NCBI RefSeq assembly: GCF_013044505.1
Contig: NZ_JABERD010000073.1
Coordinates: forward strand, 1 to 45,192
DNA: 45,192 nucleotides
Reading direction: 5' to 3'
Origin: Streptomyces sp. S3(2020)
GTDB taxonomy: Bacteria > Actinomycetota > Actinomycetes > Streptomycetales > Streptomycetaceae
The notes beneath the pieces are model-generated. The model did no database searches. It was given only the letters and a program-made list of their open reading frames with translations, and was not told the DNA's origin. A program made the translations under genes and the position numbers. Every line of letters starts with the position of its first letter. The stretch's first letter is position 1. This document shows positions 17,162 through 25,423 of the stretch, piece after piece.

Positions 17162-17191
17162 AGGCCCGCTCCCGGTGGTGGGAGCGGGCCT
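17162..17191 (-). terminator. Hairpin terminator after acyl-CoA dehydrogenase
   Basis: AGGCCCGCTCCC at 17162-17173 pairs perfectly with 17180-17191 around a 6-base loop. It lies 24 bases after the acyl-CoA dehydrogenase stop and ahead of the aminopeptidase start, so the two genes are separate units. Confidence 0.82.
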
Positions 17192-17214
17192 CGGGGGAGC
17201 TGTGCGGGTGTGTC

Positions 17215-19056
17215 CTAGAACGCGGCCTCGTCCAGTTCCATCAGGTCGAGCTCGACGCCCTGGGCGAGCTTGCGGGCACCGGTGACGCCGGGCAGGACGT
17301 TGGCCGCGAAGAACTTCGCCGCCGCGATCTTGCCGGTGTAGAACGCCACATCCTTGGAAGACACAGCCTTCGCGGAAGCCGTCTCCAGCTTCTCGGCGGC
17401 CACCGCCGCGCCCTTGAGGAGCAGGTAGCCGACGACGACGTCGCCGGAGGCCAGCAGCAGGCGGGTGGTGTTCAGGCCCACCTTGTAGATGTTCTTGACG
17501 TCCTGCTCGGTGGCCGCGAGGTCGGTCAGCATCAGACCGACGATCGCCTCCAGCTCGACGGCCGCTTTGGCCAGGTGCTCACGGGCGCCCGCCAGCTCCT
17601 CGCCGCCGGTGCCGAGCGCCAGGAACTTCTTGATGTCCTCGGCGAGACCGTTCAGCGCCGCGCCCTGGTTGCGGACGATCTTCCGGAAGAAGAAGTCCTG
17701 GCCCTGGATCGCCGTGGTGCCCTCGTACAGGGTGTCGATCTTGGCGTCGCGGATGTACTGCTCGATCGGGTACTCCTGGAGGAACCCGGAGCCGCCGAAG
17801 GTCTGGAGCGACTGCGCGAGCTGCTCGTAGCCCTTCTCGGAGCCGTAGCCCTTCACGATCGGCAGGAGCAGGTCGTTCAGCGCGTGCTCGGCCTTGGCGT
17901 CCTCGCCGGCGGCCTCCTTGACGGCGATCGCGTCCTGGATCGAGGCGGTGTAGAGGACGAGGGCGCGCATGCCCTCCGCGTACGCCTTCTGCGTCATCAG
18001 CGAGCGGCGCACGTCGGGGTGGTGGGTGATGGTGACCTTGGGCGCGGCCTTGTCGCCGAAGGCGGCCAGGTCGGAGCCCTGGACGCGCTCCTTGGCGTAC
18101 TCCAGGGCGTTGAGGTAGCCGGTCGACAGCGTCGAGATGGCCTTCGTGCCGACCATCATCCGCGCGAACTCGATGATGCGGAACATCTGGCGGATGCCGT
18201 CGTGCTTGTCACCGATCAGCCAGCCCTTGGCGGGGTGCCGGTCGCCGAAGGTCATCTCGCAGGTGTTGGAGGCCTTCAGGCCCATCTTGTGCTCGACGTT
18301 GGTGGCGTAGGCGCCGTTGCGCTCGCCCAGCTCGCCGGTCTCGAAGTCGAACAGGTACTTCGGGACCATGAAGAGGGACAGGCCCTTGGTGCCGGGGCCG
18401 TGGCCCTCGGGGCGGGCGAGGACGTAGTGGAGGATGTTCTCCTCCATGTCGTGCTCACCGGACGTGATGAAGCGCTTGACGCCCTCGATGTGCCAGGAGC
18501 CGTCCTCCTGCTGGATCGCCTTGGTGCGGCCGGCGCCGACGTCCGAACCCGCGTCGGGCTCGGTCAGCACCATGGTCGAACCCCAGGTCTTCTCCACGGC
18601 GATCTGGGCGATGTTCTTCTGTACGTCATTGCCCTCGTCGTAGAGGATCCCGGCGAACGCCGGGCCGGAGGAGTACATCCACACGGCCGGGTTCGCGCCC
18701 AGGATCAGCTCCGCGTACGACCAGATCAGGGACGGCGGGGCGGTGGTGCCGCCGATCGCCTCGGGTACGCCGAGCCGCCAGTACTCGGAGTCCATGAACG
18801 CCTTGTAGCTCTTCTTGAAGGACGCGGGGACCGGCGCGGTGTTGGTCTCCGGGTCGAAGACCGGCGGGTTGCGGTCGGCGTCCGCGAAGGACTCCGCCAG
18901 CTCGTTCTCCGCGAGGCGCGTCAGCTCGTCGAGGATGCTCTTCGCGGTCTCGACGTCCATCTCCTCGAACGGACCCGTGCCGTACAGCTTGTCGCGGCCG
19001 AGGACCTCGAAGAGGTTGAACTCGATGTCGCGGAGATTCGACTTGTAGTGCCCCAT
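17215..19056 (-). CDS. Long-chain acyl-CoA dehydrogenase (FadE5-like)
   Basis: The 613-residue protein is an acyl-CoA dehydrogenase with extra N- and C-terminal domains, as in mycobacterial FadE5. Seen are the FAD-binding segment WGSTMVLTEPDAGSD (158-172), HIEGVKRFITSGEHD, and the catalytic Glu445 in DTLYEGTTAIQGQDFF. It would catalyse the first, alpha,beta-dehydrogenation step of fatty acid beta-oxidation in the cytoplasm. It stands alone on the minus strand. Two 12-bp operator-like sites lie 57 and 87 bases upstream. A pirin gene lies 1.8 kb away; in S. ambofaciens pirin was reported to bind an acyl-CoA dehydrogenase. Confidence 0.95.
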   Translation of the reverse strand: MGHYKSNLRDIEFNLFEVLGRDKLYGTGPFEEMDVETAKSILDELTRLAENELAESFADADRNPPVFDPETNTAPVPASFKKSYKAFMDSEYWRLGVPEAIGGTTAPPSLIWSYAELILGANPAVWMYSSGPAFAGILYDEGNDVQKNIAQIAVEKTWGSTMVLTEPDAGSDVGAGRTKAIQQEDGSWHIEGVKRFITSGEHDMEENILHYVLARPEGHGPGTKGLSLFMVPKYLFDFETGELGERNGAYATNVEHKMGLKASNTCEMTFGDRHPAKGWLIGDKHDGIRQMFRIIEFARMMVGTKAISTLSTGYLNALEYAKERVQGSDLAAFGDKAAPKVTITHHPDVRRSLMTQKAYAEGMRALVLYTASIQDAIAVKEAAGEDAKAEHALNDLLLPIVKGYGSEKGYEQLAQSLQTFGGSGFLQEYPIEQYIRDAKIDTLYEGTTAIQGQDFFFRKIVRNQGAALNGLAEDIKKFLALGTGGEELAGAREHLAKAAVELEAIVGLMLTDLAATEQDVKNIYKVGLNTTRLLLASGDVVVGYLLLKGAAVAAEKLETASAKAVSSKDVAFYTGKIAAAKFFAANVLPGVTGARKLAQGVELDLMELDEAAF

Positions 19057-19112
19057 GGCGACGGCTCCCGTAGAGAGACGGGCGAGGCACTGGATCCTCG
19101 CGCTAGTTCACG

Positions 19113-19154
19113 TACCAACAAGTAGCTTCGATACGATGATGCTACCCGCCAGTA
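19113..19154 (-). promoter_or_regulatory. Two copies of TACC-N4-AGTA, 30 bp apart, before acyl-CoA dehydrogenase
   Basis: TACCAACAAGTA (19113-19124) and TACCCGCCAGTA (19143-19154) share 9 of 12 bases; both keep the TAC...GTA arms. Their start-to-start spacing is exactly 30 bp, about three helical turns, so a regulator would sit twice on one DNA face. They lie in the promoter region of the gene starting at 19056. A TetR-type fatty-acid regulator is the likely ligand (inference). Confidence 0.5.
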
Positions 19155-19190
19155 ATAAACCGCAACCCTGATCCGGCCATCTGTGACGGT

Positions 19191-20054
19191 TCACACCGGA
19201 ACGGTGAGGGTGGCGGTGTACCCCGCGTCCACACTGCCCTTCACCGTCGCCAGCTGCTGGTCGTAGCCGTCACTGAAGATGTTGTCCGTCTCCAGCGAGA
19301 GCTGGCCGAGGTTGGACACGCTGCGGCTGTACCCGTCCGTCGCGTACACCGTGTCGCAGACGTCCTTGGGGAACGCGAGCTGCGAGGTGTTGGTGATCGA
19401 GGTCGCCGCCGTGGCGTCCTCCAGGCTGCCGTAGACCTCGAAGTGGATGTGCGGCCAGCGGCCCGTGTAGCAAGCCGGGAAGATGCTCTTGAAGGTGACC
19501 TGGCCCTTGTCGTCGGTCTCCTGGACACCGCGCAGGTAGTTCTCCTCCGTGACGCCCTCCGAGTACAGGGAGTAGTTGCCGTCCCGGTCGCAGTGCCACA
19601 GGTACACGGCCGCGCCCTCCTTCGGCGTACCGCAGCCGGACGCGGCGTCCACGACCGTCAGCGTGATGGTCAGCGGCACGCCCTCGGCGGTGCCGCCCGC
19701 GGAGTCGCCGAAGCTCTTGGTGATGTCGCTGCGGACGACACCGCTCTCCTTGAGGACGTTCACACCGTTCGAGCCGTCACCGGGGTAGGGGCCGGCGGTC
19801 TCGTTGGGGATGACGGAACACTCGGCGGAGCCGGAGGAGGTGCTTCCGGAGGAGCTGCCACCGGACGAGCTTCCGCTGGAGGAGGCCGAGGAGGCGCTGT
19901 CGCCGTCGTCGGACGAACAGCCGACCAGCGGCACCAGGCTCGCCCCGGCGAGCAGCCGGATCATCCGGCGGCGGGCGAGGACGGGAAGGTCGTAGGACAG
20001 CCCCCGGTCGTGCTCGTGGACCTCGGTGTCGTCGTGGTGGTGGTGTCCGCTCAT
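19191..20054 (-). CDS. Extracellular Tat lipoprotein intradiol ring-cleavage dioxygenase
   Basis: The 287-residue protein has a His-rich start, a twin-arginine stretch (RRRMIRLLAGASL, 28-40) and a lipobox LVGC with Cys46, followed by a Ser/Gly linker (48-76), so it should be folded before export and tethered outside. The catalytic domain shows the ferric-iron ligands of intradiol dioxygenases: Tyr161 (GNYSLY), Tyr196 (ACYTG) and His202/His204 (PHIHFEV). The reaction would be intradiol opening of catechol-type rings, plausibly from lignin or humic matter. It is divergent in sequence from the tandem pair at 27-29 kb and lacks their Pro/Thr insert. Confidence 0.9.
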   Translation of the reverse strand: MSGHHHHDDTEVHEHDRGLSYDLPVLARRRMIRLLAGASLVPLVGCSSDDGDSASSASSSGSSSGGSSSGSTSSGSAECSVIPNETAGPYPGDGSNGVNVLKESGVVRSDITKSFGDSAGGTAEGVPLTITLTVVDAASGCGTPKEGAAVYLWHCDRDGNYSLYSEGVTEENYLRGVQETDDKGQVTFKSIFPACYTGRWPHIHFEVYGSLEDATAATSITNTSQLAFPKDVCDTVYATDGYSRSVSNLGQLSLETDNIFSDGYDQQLATVKGSVDAGYTATLTVPV

Positions 20055-20223
20055 GACCCTCTCCCCTTGCCTGTGCTTTGCACTTCTATGGCGCTTTCTT
20101 TGATGTGGCGGACGCTATGGGTGTCCACTGTGCGAAACCAGAGCCCCGCCTGTGAACTCCCCGTGGAAGCCCGCACCCCGGTACCGCCTCACTCGCCCCG
20201 CCCCGCTCGGTACGCTTGCGCCC

Positions 20224-20691
20224 ATGTACGGCTACGACCAGAGCGCGGGTACGCAGCAGCAGTACGCCGCGCCGCAGCAGCAGATGCCGGGCGGGTACGG
20301 CCAGCAGCCGCCGCTGTATCCCGAGCCGTCCCCGCCGTCCCTCGCGGACGCGGTGCGCGCCTTCACGACGGGCCAGTTGGCGGCGGAGGACTTCCAGCAG
20401 GTCTTCGCCACGTCGAAGGTGTACTGCCCGCGCGGCGACAACCCCGGTTTCCTCGCCCTGCACAACACCCAGCAGCCCGTGATCCCGATGTTCACCTCGC
20501 TGAAGGAACTGCGGAGGTACGCGGGCAAGGAGTCCAAGTACTTCGTGATCACCGGCGCGGAGGTGATCGACCTGCTGCCGACCGGCTACGGCTTCGTCCT
20601 CGACATGGAGGGCGAGCACCGGATGGTCTTCGACGCGAAGGCCGTGGAGCAGATGGTCGAGTTCGCGATGCGGCGGATGTACGGCGGCTAG
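20224..20691 (+). CDS. SseB-like domain protein
   Basis: The 155-residue protein begins with a Gln/Tyr/Pro/Gly-rich disordered tract (1-38) and continues into an SseB N-terminal-like domain (about 40-150): LADAVRAFTTGQLAAEDFQQVF, then VYCPRGDNPGFLAL and PVIPMFTSLKELRRYAG, and GYGFVLDMEGEHRMVFDAKAVEQM. It lacks a signal peptide. In enterobacteria SseB enhances serine sensitivity, but in actinobacteria the domain's role is unknown. The ATG at 20224 precedes MYGYDQ; the in-frame ATG at 20152 would add an unlikely basic extension. Confidence 0.82.
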   Translation: MYGYDQSAGTQQQYAAPQQQMPGGYGQQPPLYPEPSPPSLADAVRAFTTGQLAAEDFQQVFATSKVYCPRGDNPGFLALHNTQQPVIPMFTSLKELRRYAGKESKYFVITGAEVIDLLPTGYGFVLDMEGEHRMVFDAKAVEQMVEFAMRRMYGG

Positions 20692-20723
20692 GGGCCCCTA
20701 GCGGCCGGCTTCGGCAACGGGAG

Positions 20724-20750
20724 ACCCGGAGGGAATGCCCTCCGGGTTTT
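20724..20750 (+). terminator. Intrinsic terminator after the SseB-like gene
   Basis: ACCCGGAGGG at 20724-20733 pairs perfectly with 20738-20747 around AATG and is followed by TTT. Confidence 0.9.
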
Positions 20751-20813
20751 GTCTGTTCAGGGTGGCAGGAAGTTCAACGCTCAACTAAACTGGACGCACA
20801 AGGAGGTACCGAC

Positions 20814-21785
20814 ATGCCCGCAGTGACCGTAGAGAACCCGCTGACGCTGCCCCGCGTGGCCGCCCCGGCCGACGCCGTGGCCCGTCCCGTGCTCGGTGTC
20901 ACGACCGCGCCGAGCGGTTTCGAGGGTGAGGGATTTCCGGTGCGGCGTGCGTTCGCCGGGATTCATTACCGGCATCTGGATCCGTTCATCATGATGGATC
21001 AGATGGGCGAGGTCGACTATGCGCCCGGGGAACCCAAGGGGACGCCCTGGCACCCGCACCGCGGCTTCGAGACCGTCACCTACATCATCGACGGCGTCTT
21101 CGACCACCAGGACAGCCAGGGTGGCGGCGGCACCATCACCAACGGCGACACGCAGTGGATGACGGCCGGCTCGGGCCTGCTCCACATCGAGGCCCCGCCG
21201 GAGTCCCTGGTCATGTCGGGCGGCCTCTTCCACGGCCTCCAGCTGTGGGTGAACCTGCCCGCCAAGGACAAGATGATGGCCCCGCGCTACCAGGACATCC
21301 GCGGCGGCAACGTCCAGCTGCTGACGACGCCGGACGGGGGTGCGCTGCTGCGGGTGATCGCCGGTGACCTCGACGGGCACGCCGGTCCCGGCGTCACGCA
21401 CACGCCGATCACGATGGTCCACGCGACGCTGGCGCCGGGTGCGGAGCTCACGCTGCCGTGGCGGGAGGACTTCAACGGGCTGGCGTACGTCCTCGCCGGC
21501 CGGGGATCGGTGGGTGCCGAGCGGCGTCCGATCCACCTGGGTCAGACGGCGGTCTTCGGTGCCGGCGGGTCCCTGACCGTCCGCGCGGACGAGAAGCAGG
21601 ACTCGCACACGCCGGACATGGAGGTCGTGCTCCTGGGCGGACAGCCGATCCGTGAGCCGATGGCGCACTACGGGCCGTTCGTGATGAACACCCAGGACGA
21701 GCTCAAGCAGGCGTTCGAGGACTTCCAGAAGGGCCGGCTGGGGACGGTGCCCGCGGTGCACGGGATGTCGGAGGGTGGCCTGTAA
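20814..21785 (+). CDS. Pirin family protein
   Basis: The 323-residue protein is a bicupin pirin. The N-terminal cupin carries the iron ligands: two His in WHPHRGFETVTY, and His and Glu in GLLHIEAP. The C-terminal pirin_C cupin follows (about 180-300, HATLAPGAELTLPWREDFNGLAYVLAGRG). The ATG at 20814 is preceded by a perfect AGGAGG (20801-20806). Pirins are redox-sensing iron proteins; in S. ambofaciens pirin was described as a modulator of central and secondary metabolism acting on an acyl-CoA dehydrogenase. The nearby acyl-CoA dehydrogenase at 17215-19056 makes that relation plausible here. Confidence 0.95.
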   Translation: MPAVTVENPLTLPRVAAPADAVARPVLGVTTAPSGFEGEGFPVRRAFAGIHYRHLDPFIMMDQMGEVDYAPGEPKGTPWHPHRGFETVTYIIDGVFDHQDSQGGGGTITNGDTQWMTAGSGLLHIEAPPESLVMSGGLFHGLQLWVNLPAKDKMMAPRYQDIRGGNVQLLTTPDGGALLRVIAGDLDGHAGPGVTHTPITMVHATLAPGAELTLPWREDFNGLAYVLAGRGSVGAERRPIHLGQTAVFGAGGSLTVRADEKQDSHTPDMEVVLLGGQPIREPMAHYGPFVMNTQDELKQAFEDFQKGRLGTVPAVHGMSEGGL

Positions 21786-21814
21786 GGGCTGCCGAGGTTC
21801 GCTGGGTTGCGAGG

Positions 21815-21853
21815 AGGCCCGAAGCCGCAAGTTCGAGGTGCGGCTTCGGGCCT
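21815..21853 (+). terminator. Hairpin terminator after pirin
   Basis: A perfect 15-bp stem (AGGCCCGAAGCCGCA at 21815-21829, complement at 21839-21853) with a 9-base loop, 30 bases after the pirin stop. Confidence 0.85.
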
Positions 21854-21986
21854 GTCTTCGCTGGAGCCGGTTCCAGGGAGTGGGAGCCGTCGCGCTGGAT
21901 GGTGGCGATGGCTTGGAGGTGGAGGGGCAACTCGCGTTCGTATTAAGGATGTTCGCCCGAAAGGTGGACATGGATATCGATTCTGC

Positions 21987-23111
21987 ATGATCTGCGGACT
22001 CGTTTGGACGTTCCGGCGCGACACCGGATCTGGCGTATGGCCAGATGGGAGGGTGTCCGCGTCTCCGCTGTTGCTTCCCGGTCCCGTTCGGCGGCTGGCT
22101 GCGTGGTGTGTCGTCATTCTGTTGGTCGCCGGGGTCGTGTATGTCGGGATCCGGTTGGCCGTGGAGTTTCGGACCGCTGTGGTGCCTGTGCTGCTCGCGC
22201 TGTTGGGGACTGCGCTGCTGGGGCCTCTTCACCGGTGGCTCGTCAAGGGGAGGGTCAATCGGTCGCTTGCTGCCGGGCTCACCTGTGTTGCCGTCGTCGG
22301 TGTCGTCGGTGGGGCCGTCTATATCGTTGTCGCGGCTCTTATCGATACCGGGGATCAGATCATCGCCTCGCTCAAGACCGCGGCTCAGGATCTCGCCGAG
22401 CACTTCGGGGCGGCGGGGACCTCGCTCGACGACCTTGCCTCCAATGCGAAGGAACTGCTCGGGAAGTTCGGGGGGACGGCCGCTTCCGGGGTGATCAGCG
22501 GGGTGAGCGTCGTCGGTGAGGCCATCGCCATGGCTGTGCTCGCGCTGCTGCTCGTCTTCTTCTTTCTGCGGGATTCGCATCGGGCCGTCGGGATGCTGCG
22601 CTCCCTCGCTCCCCGGTCGTCCGCCGATGTCGTCGAGGCCATGGCGCGGCGGGCCTTCGAGGCGGTCGAGGGGTTCATGCGGGGGACGACGATCATCGCG
22701 TTCATCGATGCCCTGTGCATCACTGTCGGGCTGCTCGTTCTCGATGTGCCGGGGGCTGTGGGGCTGGGGGCGCTCGTCTTCGTCGGGGCCTATATCCCCT
22801 ACCTCGGTGCCTTCATCTCCGGGGCCGTCGCCGTGCTGGTCGCGCTTGCCGACCGGGGGTTCGTCATCGCTCTGTGGGCGCTGGGGATCGTGATGGCCGT
22901 GCAGGTGCTCGAAGGGCATGTGCTGCAGCCGATGATCCAGAGCCGGACCGTGCAGATGCATCCCGCCGTGGTCATGGTGGCGATCACCGCGGGGGCTTCG
23001 GTGGCCGGGATTCTCGGGATGCTGCTCGCCGTGCCGCTCACCGCTGCCGCGTTCGGGGTCGCGCACGAGTTGCGGGAGCTCTATTCCGGGGCTTCCGCCG
23101 TCGACTCGTAG
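21987..23111 (+). CDS. AI-2E transporter family permease
   Basis: The product (374 residues from ATG 21987) has about eight transmembrane helices. Two lie near the N-terminus (LAAWCVVILLVAGVVYVGI and AVVPVLLALLGTALLGPL), then comes a helical soluble segment (about 120-175) and the family core with LLLVFFFLRDSHRAVGMLRSLAPR, FVGAYIPYLGAFISGAVAVLVAL and VLEGHVLQPMIQSRTVQMHP. This is the AI-2E/YdiK/PerM fold; most members are not AI-2 exporters and their substrates are unknown. The start is uncertain: the ATG lacks a good ribosome site and downstream GTG codons are possible. It ends inside the convergent SpoIIE gene by 31 bases. Confidence 0.87.
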   Translation: MICGLVWTFRRDTGSGVWPDGRVSASPLLLPGPVRRLAAWCVVILLVAGVVYVGIRLAVEFRTAVVPVLLALLGTALLGPLHRWLVKGRVNRSLAAGLTCVAVVGVVGGAVYIVVAALIDTGDQIIASLKTAAQDLAEHFGAAGTSLDDLASNAKELLGKFGGTAASGVISGVSVVGEAIAMAVLALLLVFFFLRDSHRAVGMLRSLAPRSSADVVEAMARRAFEAVEGFMRGTTIIAFIDALCITVGLLVLDVPGAVGLGALVFVGAYIPYLGAFISGAVAVLVALADRGFVIALWALGIVMAVQVLEGHVLQPMIQSRTVQMHPAVVMVAITAGASVAGILGMLLAVPLTAAAFGVAHELRELYSGASAVDS

Positions 23112-25240
23112 AGCTCGAACCAGATGCTCTTGCCCTCGCCCCGCGGGTCCACCCCCCAGGTGTCGGCGAGGAGTTCGATCAGCATCAGCCCGCGGCCCGA
23201 CGAGGCCAGTTCGCCGGGGCGGCGTACGTGGGGGAGGTCGTCGCTGGTGTCGGTGACCTCCACGTGCAGACGGCGGGTGCCCTGTTCGCCGCGTACCTCT
23301 GCCAGGAGCAGCGCGTCCGCGTCGGTGTGGACCAGGACGTTCGTCAGCGTCTCGGAGAGGAGGAGGACCGCCGAGTCGATCTGGTCCTGCGAGCGCCAGT
23401 CGTGGAGCAGTTCCCTGAGTTGCTGGCGGGCGACCGCCACGCGTTCCGGTTCGGCCTGGGCCACCGACAGCATGGTGCGGCGGATCTGCGGTGTCGTCAC
23501 GACGGTGTCGCCGCAGCCGCAGCCCTCTCCCTCGCGGCACAGCAGCAGCACCGCTATGTCGTCCTCGCGGCGGTCCGCCAGGGGGCCCGTGGTGTGGTGG
23601 GAGGAGGGGCCGTGCACCGCCTGGACCAGGGCGTCCGCGAGTTCCTCCAGGTCGCCCTTGTGTTCTTCGAGGATCTGGCGGACCCGCTGCCAGCCCGTCT
23701 CCAGGTCGTGGCCGCCGGTCTCGATCAGACCGTCGGTGCAGACCATCATCGTCTCGCCGGGTTCGAGGGTGAGGCGGGTCGTGGGGTAGTCGGCGTCGGG
23801 GTCGATGCCGAGGGGGAGGCCGCCGTCGGTGCGGCGGACCAGGACCGTGCCGTCCGCCATGCGGATCGCGGGGTCGGGGTGGCCGGCGCGGGCGATGTCG
23901 AGGCGGCCGGTGGCGGGGTCGACCTCGACGTAGAGGCAGGTCGCGAAGCGCTGGTCGGTGGGGTCGTCGGCGTCGTACGTCATGCCGTGCAGGAAGCGGG
24001 AGGCGCGGGACAGGACCGCGTCGGGGCGGTGGCCCTCCGAGGCGTAGGCCCGCAGGGCTATGCGGAGCTGGCCCATCAGGCCGGCCGCGTGGACGTCGTG
24101 GCCCTGTACGTCGCCGATGACCAGGGCGAAGCGTCCTCCCCCGGTCTCCGTCCGGGAGGTGCCCCCGGGCAGCGGGATCATGTCGTACCAGTCGCCGCCC
24201 ACCTGGAGGCCGCCGCCGGTGGGGACGTAGCGGGCCGCCACGCTCATGCCCGGTATCTCGGGGCCGAGCTTGGGGAGCATGGAGCGCTGGAGGCCGTCGG
24301 TGAGCTCCCTGGCGGATTCCGCCGCCTCCGCGCGGGACAGCGCCTGGGCGAGCATCCGGGCGACCGTCGTGAGGACGGATCGCTCGTCGGGGGTGAAGGC
24401 GACCGGGTAGGCGAAGGCCGCCATCCACGCGCCCATCGTGCGGCCCGCGACCGTGAGGGGGAGGAAGGCCCAGGACTGGCGGCCGAAGTGGGCCGCGAGG
24501 GGCCAGGTGACCGGGTAGCGGCCCCGGTACTGCTCGGGGGTGGACAAATACACCGCGCGGCCGGTGCGGACCACCTCTGCCGCCGGGTAGTCCGTCTCCA
24601 GGGCCATGTGGGAGAAGGGGCCCTCGTCGCCGGGCTGCTGGCCGTGGTGGCCGATGATCTTCAGGCGGTCGCCCTCGACGCCGAAGACCGCGAGGCCGTC
24701 CGGGGAGAAACCCGGCATCGACAGGCCGGCGGCGACCCGGAGGACCTCCTCCGTGGAGCGGGCCTCGGCCAGGGCGCGGCCCGCGTCCAGGAGGAAGGCC
24801 TCTCTGGAGCGCCGCCAGTCGCCGGTGACCGCGACCGCGCTGCGGGCGGCCGGGGTGCCGGGGGACGGCTCGGTGACCTCCTGGAGGGTGCCGATCAGGA
24901 CGAAGGCGCGGCGCTCGGCGTCGTAGGAGGGATTCGAGCGGCTGCGGACGACCCGCACCACCCGGTTCTGTTCGTCCATGATCCGGATGCGGACTTCGGC
25001 GAGGGTGCCCTCGGCGACGGCGAGCTGGATGACGCCGGTGATCTCGTTCCAGTCGACGGCGTGCATGCGCGCGCGTGCCTGGACCTCCGTGAGTGTGGTC
25101 GGGGCAGCGGGCAGCCCGAGCAGCCGTGCGGCCTCGGCATCCACGGTGACCTGGCCCGTTGCGGTGTCCCAGTGCCACAGGCCGGTCGCGAGGGCGGCGA
25201 GGACGTCCCCCACGGCGGGCAGGGGCTCACCAGTGCGCAT
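23081..25240 (-). CDS. PAS-GAF-SpoIIE phosphatase with C-terminal HATPase domain
   Basis: The 719-residue protein combines a PAS domain (about 10-105, GLWHWDTATGQVTVDAEAAR), a GAF-like domain (about 140-320), a PP2C/SpoIIE phosphatase (about 345-555, with VGGDWYDMIPL, GDVQGHDVHAAGLM and the C-terminal REDDIAVLLL) and a GHKL ATPase domain of the RsbW/SpoIIAB type (about 585-712, SETLTNVLVHTD and SGRGLMLIELLADTWG). Such proteins switch anti-sigma antagonists by dephosphorylating or phosphorylating them. It has an odd CREGEGCGCGD cluster between the two catalytic domains. No sigma factor or anti-sigma antagonist gene lies next to it. ATG 25240 was chosen at the PAS start. Confidence 0.95.
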   Translation of the reverse strand: MRTGEPLPAVGDVLAALATGLWHWDTATGQVTVDAEAARLLGLPAAPTTLTEVQARARMHAVDWNEITGVIQLAVAEGTLAEVRIRIMDEQNRVVRVVRSRSNPSYDAERRAFVLIGTLQEVTEPSPGTPAARSAVAVTGDWRRSREAFLLDAGRALAEARSTEEVLRVAAGLSMPGFSPDGLAVFGVEGDRLKIIGHHGQQPGDEGPFSHMALETDYPAAEVVRTGRAVYLSTPEQYRGRYPVTWPLAAHFGRQSWAFLPLTVAGRTMGAWMAAFAYPVAFTPDERSVLTTVARMLAQALSRAEAAESARELTDGLQRSMLPKLGPEIPGMSVAARYVPTGGGLQVGGDWYDMIPLPGGTSRTETGGGRFALVIGDVQGHDVHAAGLMGQLRIALRAYASEGHRPDAVLSRASRFLHGMTYDADDPTDQRFATCLYVEVDPATGRLDIARAGHPDPAIRMADGTVLVRRTDGGLPLGIDPDADYPTTRLTLEPGETMMVCTDGLIETGGHDLETGWQRVRQILEEHKGDLEELADALVQAVHGPSSHHTTGPLADRREDDIAVLLLCREGEGCGCGDTVVTTPQIRRTMLSVAQAEPERVAVARQQLRELLHDWRSQDQIDSAVLLLSETLTNVLVHTDADALLLAEVRGEQGTRRLHVEVTDTSDDLPHVRRPGELASSGRGLMLIELLADTWGVDPRGEGKSIWFELYESTAEAPE

Positions 25241-25423
25241 TGCCCCACTGTAGGGAGAGGTGATCGGGGGCTGCCACCGATGGCGGAGGGGAGAGGGCGC
25301 GAACAATGGTGGGGAGGCGATCTTGGGGTGGCCGGTACCCTTGGCAGGTCCGGGCACCATGGCCCGTTCCTGGTCGGGGAGTGACCCTCGGCACAGCCCA
25401 AGATGTAAGGACGATGAACGACG

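Noticed and set aside
20781..25178. A very long open frame on the minus strand across pirin, permease and phosphatase
   Set aside because: It is antisense or out of frame to well-supported genes, with Arg/Pro/Gly-rich nonsense composition, an effect of high GC content.
22715..25384. Long plus-strand open frame opposite the SpoIIE gene
   Set aside because: Same reason; no domain and codon composition of a shadow frame.
25241..25423. T-box or other riboswitch before aspS
   Set aside because: No T-box core or specifier-loop hairpin is visible.
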